NCBI GenBank assembly: GCA_964476895.1
Contig: CAYZCS010000009.1
Location: forward strand, 1 to 23,677
Direction of reading: 5' to 3'
DNA from: JALYJZ01 sp964476895
GTDB lineage: Bacteria > Patescibacteriota > SICC01
DNA: 23,677 nt
Below are positions 20,905 to 23,677 of this stretch, in pieces. The notes beneath the pieces were generated by a model. That model ran no database searches, was not told the origin of the DNA, and saw only the letters and a list, made by a program, of their open reading frames with translations. Each line of letters begins with the position of its first letter. The first letter of the stretch is position 1. The translations under genes were made by a program, and so were the position numbers.

Positions 20905-22950
20905 ATGCGCAAGGTCGTCTCCTATCGCCGGAAATCGTACCCGTTCAAGCTGATGTTCGTGTTCCTGGCCTTGGCGCTGATCGTACCCTGGCTCACGCTG
21001 ACCGGCCTTGCCGAGGCGGGCGGCCCGTTCTTCAAGTTGCCGTCGAAGGAGAACTTCCATCCGACCCAGACCGTCTTTTATGACCGTCACGGTGAGAAGC
21101 TCTACCAGACCGCCGGGGCGCACCAGCCGATTCCGGTGAAGCTCTCGGACCTTCCGCGGAGCGTCGTGCTGGCGACGCTGGCCGGCGAGGATGCCGACTT
21201 CTACGCCCACCGCGGCATCGACCCGCCGGCGCTGGGCCGGGCGCTCTACAAGACGTTAATCTCGAACGAACCGCAGGGCGGTTCCACCATCACCCAGCAG
21301 CTGATCAAGAACACGTACCTGACGCCGGAACGGACCACCGGCCGGAAGCTCCGGGAGATGACGTACGCCGTCGTGCTCGAGCAGCGCTACACCAAGGACC
21401 AGATCCTCGAACGGTACCTCAACGAGGTGTACTACGGCCAGCAGAGCTACGGGATCGGGGACGCGGCCCGGACGTACTTCGGCAAGGATGTCTCGGAACT
21501 CACGCTGGGTGAGGCCGCGATGCTGGCCGGACTCCCGAGCGCGCCGTCGGTCTACTCGCCGCTCGGCGGCCGTGCCGACCTCGCCAAGCAGCGCCAGAAG
21601 TACGTCCTCGACCAGATGCAGAAGCAGGGGTACATCACCCAAGAGCAGGCGGACGAAGCGTTCAGTCAGGAGCTCGCTTACGCGCAGGAGGAACAGGTCT
21701 TCCATGCTCCGCACTTCGTCTTCTACGTAAAGCAGCAGCTGGCACAGTACTACGGTGAGAGCACCGTGGATTCCGGCGGCCTCAAGGTCCACACCACGCT
21801 GGACCTGGCGACCCAGCGGGCGGCGGAAGAGGAAATCCGCCAGGGCGTGGACGGCGCCCGTCCGTACGGGGCGACCAACGGGGCGGCGGTGGTGATGGAC
21901 CCGCGCTCCGGGGAAGTCCTGGCACTGGTCGGCAGCAAGGATTTCTCCGACGATTCGATCGACGGCAAGGTGAACGTGGCGACCTCGTCCCGGCAGCCCG
22001 GTTCGTCGTTCAAGCCGATCGTGTATCTGGAGGCGCTCCGGCAGGGGAGGACGGCGAGCCACGTGCTCCGGGACCGTCCGACCACGTTCGGCGGGTCGTT
22101 CACGCCCCGCAACTACGATGGCCGTTTCCGGGGCGACGTGACCATGCGCTATGCGCTCGCGAGCTCGCTGAACATCCCGGCGGTACAGCTGCTTGAGCAG
22201 GTCGGCGTGGAGCCGGTGCTGGACCTGGCGCACCAGCTCGGCATCTCGACGTTGAACGAACCCGACCGGTACGGGCTCTCCCTGGTGCTCGGCGGCGGCG
22301 AGGTGAAACTGATCGACATGACCGGGGCGTACTCCGTACTGGCGGCGAACGGCGAGACGCCCGGCCGGGCCACCGTGACCAAGGTCGAGGGGCCGCGCGG
22401 CGAGGTGCTCTACGAGCGGCAACCGAAGAAGGAGCAGGTCGTCGATCCGGCGCACGCGTTCATCATCTCCAAGTGGCTTTCCGACCCGCGCGCCCGCGCG
22501 CCGGGATTCGGGACGGGCAGCGCGCTCGACTTCCCGCGCCCGGCCGCGGTGAAGACCGGCACCACCAACAACTACAAGGACAACTGGACGATCGGATACA
22601 CGCCCCAGCGGGTAGTCGGCGTGTGGGTCGGAAACTCCGACGGCACGCCGATGAACGGCATCTCCGGATCGCAGGGAGCCGCCCCGATCTGGAATGCGCT
22701 GCTGACCCGCCTGGTCCGCGGCATGCCGGTCCAGGACTTCAAGCGACCGGAGAATGTGGACGAGGGACGGGCCGGAGTGTACGCACTTGGCGGCGGGTCG
22801 CTTGAGTACTTCGTGGAAGGCTCTACCAGCGCGGGGCAGGACGTGCCCGAGGGGACGATCGAGCAGCAGCAGGCGCCTCCGCCGGTGAACGGCCAATACC
22901 CGTACTACTACATCGACCGGAACGGCCAGCGGCACTGGTACTACCAGTAA
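20905..22950 (+). CDS. Class A penicillin-binding protein (PBP1-type)
   Basis: 681-aa bifunctional peptidoglycan synthase. A short basic N-terminus precedes one transmembrane anchor (about 12-32). The GT51 glycosyltransferase domain follows, with catalytic Glu95 in E-D-A-D-F-Y-A-H-R-G and the G-G-S-T-I-T-Q-Q and R-K-L-R-E motifs. The transpeptidase domain has S367-S-F-K370, S421-L-N423 and K550-T-G552, so both activities should be intact. It polymerises lipid II and cross-links strands outside the membrane. The C-terminus is a Pro/Gln linker with a Tyr-rich tail (Y-P-Y-Y-Y-I-D-R-N-G), not a recognised domain. It starts 2 nt after the mtlD stop and has no strong Shine-Dalgarno. A hairpin terminator lies about 84 nt beyond its stop. 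Confidence 0.95.
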   Translation: MRKVVSYRRKSYPFKLMFVFLALALIVPWLTLTGLAEAGGPFFKLPSKENFHPTQTVFYDRHGEKLYQTAGAHQPIPVKLSDLPRSVVLATLAGEDADFYAHRGIDPPALGRALYKTLISNEPQGGSTITQQLIKNTYLTPERTTGRKLREMTYAVVLEQRYTKDQILERYLNEVYYGQQSYGIGDAARTYFGKDVSELTLGEAAMLAGLPSAPSVYSPLGGRADLAKQRQKYVLDQMQKQGYITQEQADEAFSQELAYAQEEQVFHAPHFVFYVKQQLAQYYGESTVDSGGLKVHTTLDLATQRAAEEEIRQGVDGARPYGATNGAAVVMDPRSGEVLALVGSKDFSDDSIDGKVNVATSSRQPGSSFKPIVYLEALRQGRTASHVLRDRPTTFGGSFTPRNYDGRFRGDVTMRYALASSLNIPAVQLLEQVGVEPVLDLAHQLGISTLNEPDRYGLSLVLGGGEVKLIDMTGAYSVLAANGETPGRATVTKVEGPRGEVLYERQPKKEQVVDPAHAFIISKWLSDPRARAPGFGTGSALDFPRPAAVKTGTTNNYKDNWTIGYTPQRVVGVWVGNSDGTPMNGISGSQGAAPIWNALLTRLVRGMPVQDFKRPENVDEGRAGVYALGGGSLEYFVEGSTSAGQDVPEGTIEQQQAPPPVNGQYPYYYIDRNGQRHWYYQ

Positions 22951-23033
22951 GGCTTGCGTCCGAGAGTAATCGCCGCTCGCTTGAGGCGGGGTAGTCTCGC
23001 TGTTACGCTAACCCGTTGCAGCGGCCATTGCTG

Positions 23034-23060
23034 CGCCTTACTCCAAGGCGTTGACTTTTT
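23034..23060 (+). terminator. Intrinsic terminator after the PBP gene
   Basis: CGCCTT, loop ACTCC and AAGGCG form a 6-bp perfect stem, followed by TTGACTTTTT. A second hairpin (GCAGC/GCTGC) lies just upstream at about 23018-23034. The U-tract overlaps the -35 of the next promoter. The rest of the 146-nt gap (22951-23096) shows nothing else I recognise. Confidence 0.6.
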
Positions 23061-23079
23061 ACCTGAATAATGCTATAAT
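23051..23079 (+). promoter_or_regulatory. Near-consensus promoter of the last gene
   Basis: TTGACT at 23051-23056, a 17-bp spacer and a perfect TATAAT at 23074-23079. This is the best sigma-70-type promoter in the window. It predicts a start near 23086 and a leader of about 11 nt with no Shine-Dalgarno. Confidence 0.85.
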
Positions 23080-23096
23080 TTCTCGATTCGCTGGAT

Positions 23097-23677
23097 ATGA
23101 GTGACCAACACCACAAAGCCAAGATCCGTAACGCCCAAGCGCGCCATCAGTCGCAGCTGTTCGGCGATGCCGCGCAGAAGCCGTCTTCCCAGGCGGCCGA
23201 TACGCAGACGCAGCAACGTGCGAGCCACCTGACGGAAGCGGCACGCACCAAGGAACAGCGGCTCTCGAAAGCCGAAGAAGCGCGATTGGAGGCACTGCGG
23301 AAACGTAACGAGGCGGCCCGGCGCAGCCATCAGGCACAAGCGCCGTCTGGGCGCGCTCCTGACACGTCCGCCCCGGCTCCGCAGCCCCAGCCGAAGCCCC
23401 AGGCGCCTCCTGAACCCCGCGATACACAGCATTCCCAGTCGGCGAAACCCCGGCGCGCGCCCGCCCATCCGCTGCGCCAGGTAGCCGAACGGAGCGACAT
23501 GGCCGCAGCGGCGCTTGAGAACATGGAGAAGCACTTGCAGGAACAATCCCAGCAGCCCCCGGCGCCTCAACCGCCGCCCGAGCCGCCTCCGCCGGCACCT
23601 GCCGAACCGCAGCCGCGGCCGCAACCGCAGCGCCCGGCTTCGCCGCCGCAGCCGGAACCGGAGCAGCCTCCCCGGCC
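23097..23677 (+). CDS. Pro/Gln-rich protein, N-terminal part (cut by window end)
   Basis: The frame is open from ATG 23097 to the window edge (193 complete codons, no stop), so the gene is partial at its 3' end. The first 20 residues are polar and basic (M-S-D-Q-H-H-K-A-K-I-R-N). Residues about 45-82 are a charged, Ala/Glu/Arg-rich segment likely to be a long helix or coiled coil. Then come two Pro/Gln/Ala-rich low-complexity stretches (about 83-118 and 145-193) separated by a second short helical part (about 120-145). There is no signal peptide or membrane span so far. I do not recognise the family. It could be the disordered N-terminus of a larger protein whose functional domain lies beyond the window. 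The strong promoter argues that it is a real, well expressed gene. Confidence 0.75.
   Translation, partial: MSDQHHKAKIRNAQARHQSQLFGDAAQKPSSQAADTQTQQRASHLTEAARTKEQRLSKAEEARLEALRKRNEAARRSHQAQAPSGRAPDTSAPAPQPQPKPQAPPEPRDTQHSQSAKPRRAPAHPLRQVAERSDMAAAALENMEKHLQEQSQQPPAPQPPPEPPPPAPAEPQPRPQPQRPASPPQPEPEQPPR

Noticed and set aside
21256..22935. 559-codon minus-strand ORF
   Set aside because: Antisense of the class A PBP gene, which has all catalytic motifs.
22951..23096. tRNA or small RNA in the gap after the PBP gene
   Set aside because: No T-loop (GTTCGA) or cloverleaf arms are visible; the hairpins are explained by a terminator and the rest by a promoter.
23059..23624. Minus-strand ORFs of 179, 183 and 64 codons near the window end
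   Set aside because: They are shadows of the open plus-strand frame from 23097, which has a near-consensus promoter and runs off the edge.
1..23677. CRISPR array, insertion sequence or prophage
   Set aside because: No regularly spaced direct repeats, no transposase or integrase, and no terminal repeats around any gene were seen. Coding is continuous housekeeping content.

Overview
This is a GC-rich (roughly 60-65% by eye), densely coded bacterial chromosome segment of housekeeping genes. Nineteen of the 21 protein genes I regard as secure are on the + strand, and most sit in short operons with 1-13 nt overlaps or few-base gaps. Only lexA and a tiny gene behind it run on the - strand. TGA is used as a stop, so the code is standard. 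The atpD-atpC-murA-mreB order is shared with Gram-positive-type bacteria. The single-copy gene set, the compact layout and five promoters placed to give leaderless mRNAs could fit a GC-rich candidate-phylum (Patescibacteria-like), Chloroflexota-like or actinobacterial-type genome. The sequence alone does not settle the phylum. I see no phage, insertion sequence, CRISPR, tRNA or rRNA.

Layout. 1-3509: end of the ATP synthase operon (atpD, atpC), then murA, mreB and a Nudix hydrolase. 3533-5514: a GT4 glycosyltransferase and a WecG/TagA-family glycosyltransferase, a surface-glycan pair. 5504-6345: a stand-alone GGDEF protein with its own strong promoter. 6359-7816: gltX. 7873-10012: scpA, scpB and a D-Ala-D-Ala carboxypeptidase. 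10021-15016: der, pth, mfd, ending in a hairpin terminator. 15077-15919: dprA. 15916-16714 (-): lexA plus a 50-aa single-span membrane protein. 16715-16908: a complex divergent control region. 16909-19197: topA. 19220-19627: an unrecognised 135-aa protein. 19712-22950: an MtlD-like dehydrogenase and a class A penicillin-binding protein. 23034-23677: a terminator, a near-consensus promoter and the start of a Pro/Gln-rich protein cut by the window edge.

Two themes tie the genes together: cell-wall construction (MurA, MreB, the glycosyltransferases, the DD-carboxypeptidase, the PBP) and genome maintenance (ScpAB, Mfd, DprA, LexA, TopA, a nucleotide-cleansing Nudix enzyme). The most promising new item is the small gene directly behind lexA. 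It encodes a one-helix membrane protein in the genomic position and of the kind expected for an SOS-induced division inhibitor. The lexA promoter upstream carries a perfect 16-bp palindrome that is a good candidate for a lineage-specific LexA operator. MurA carries Asp in place of its usual active-site Cys, which predicts intrinsic fosfomycin resistance.
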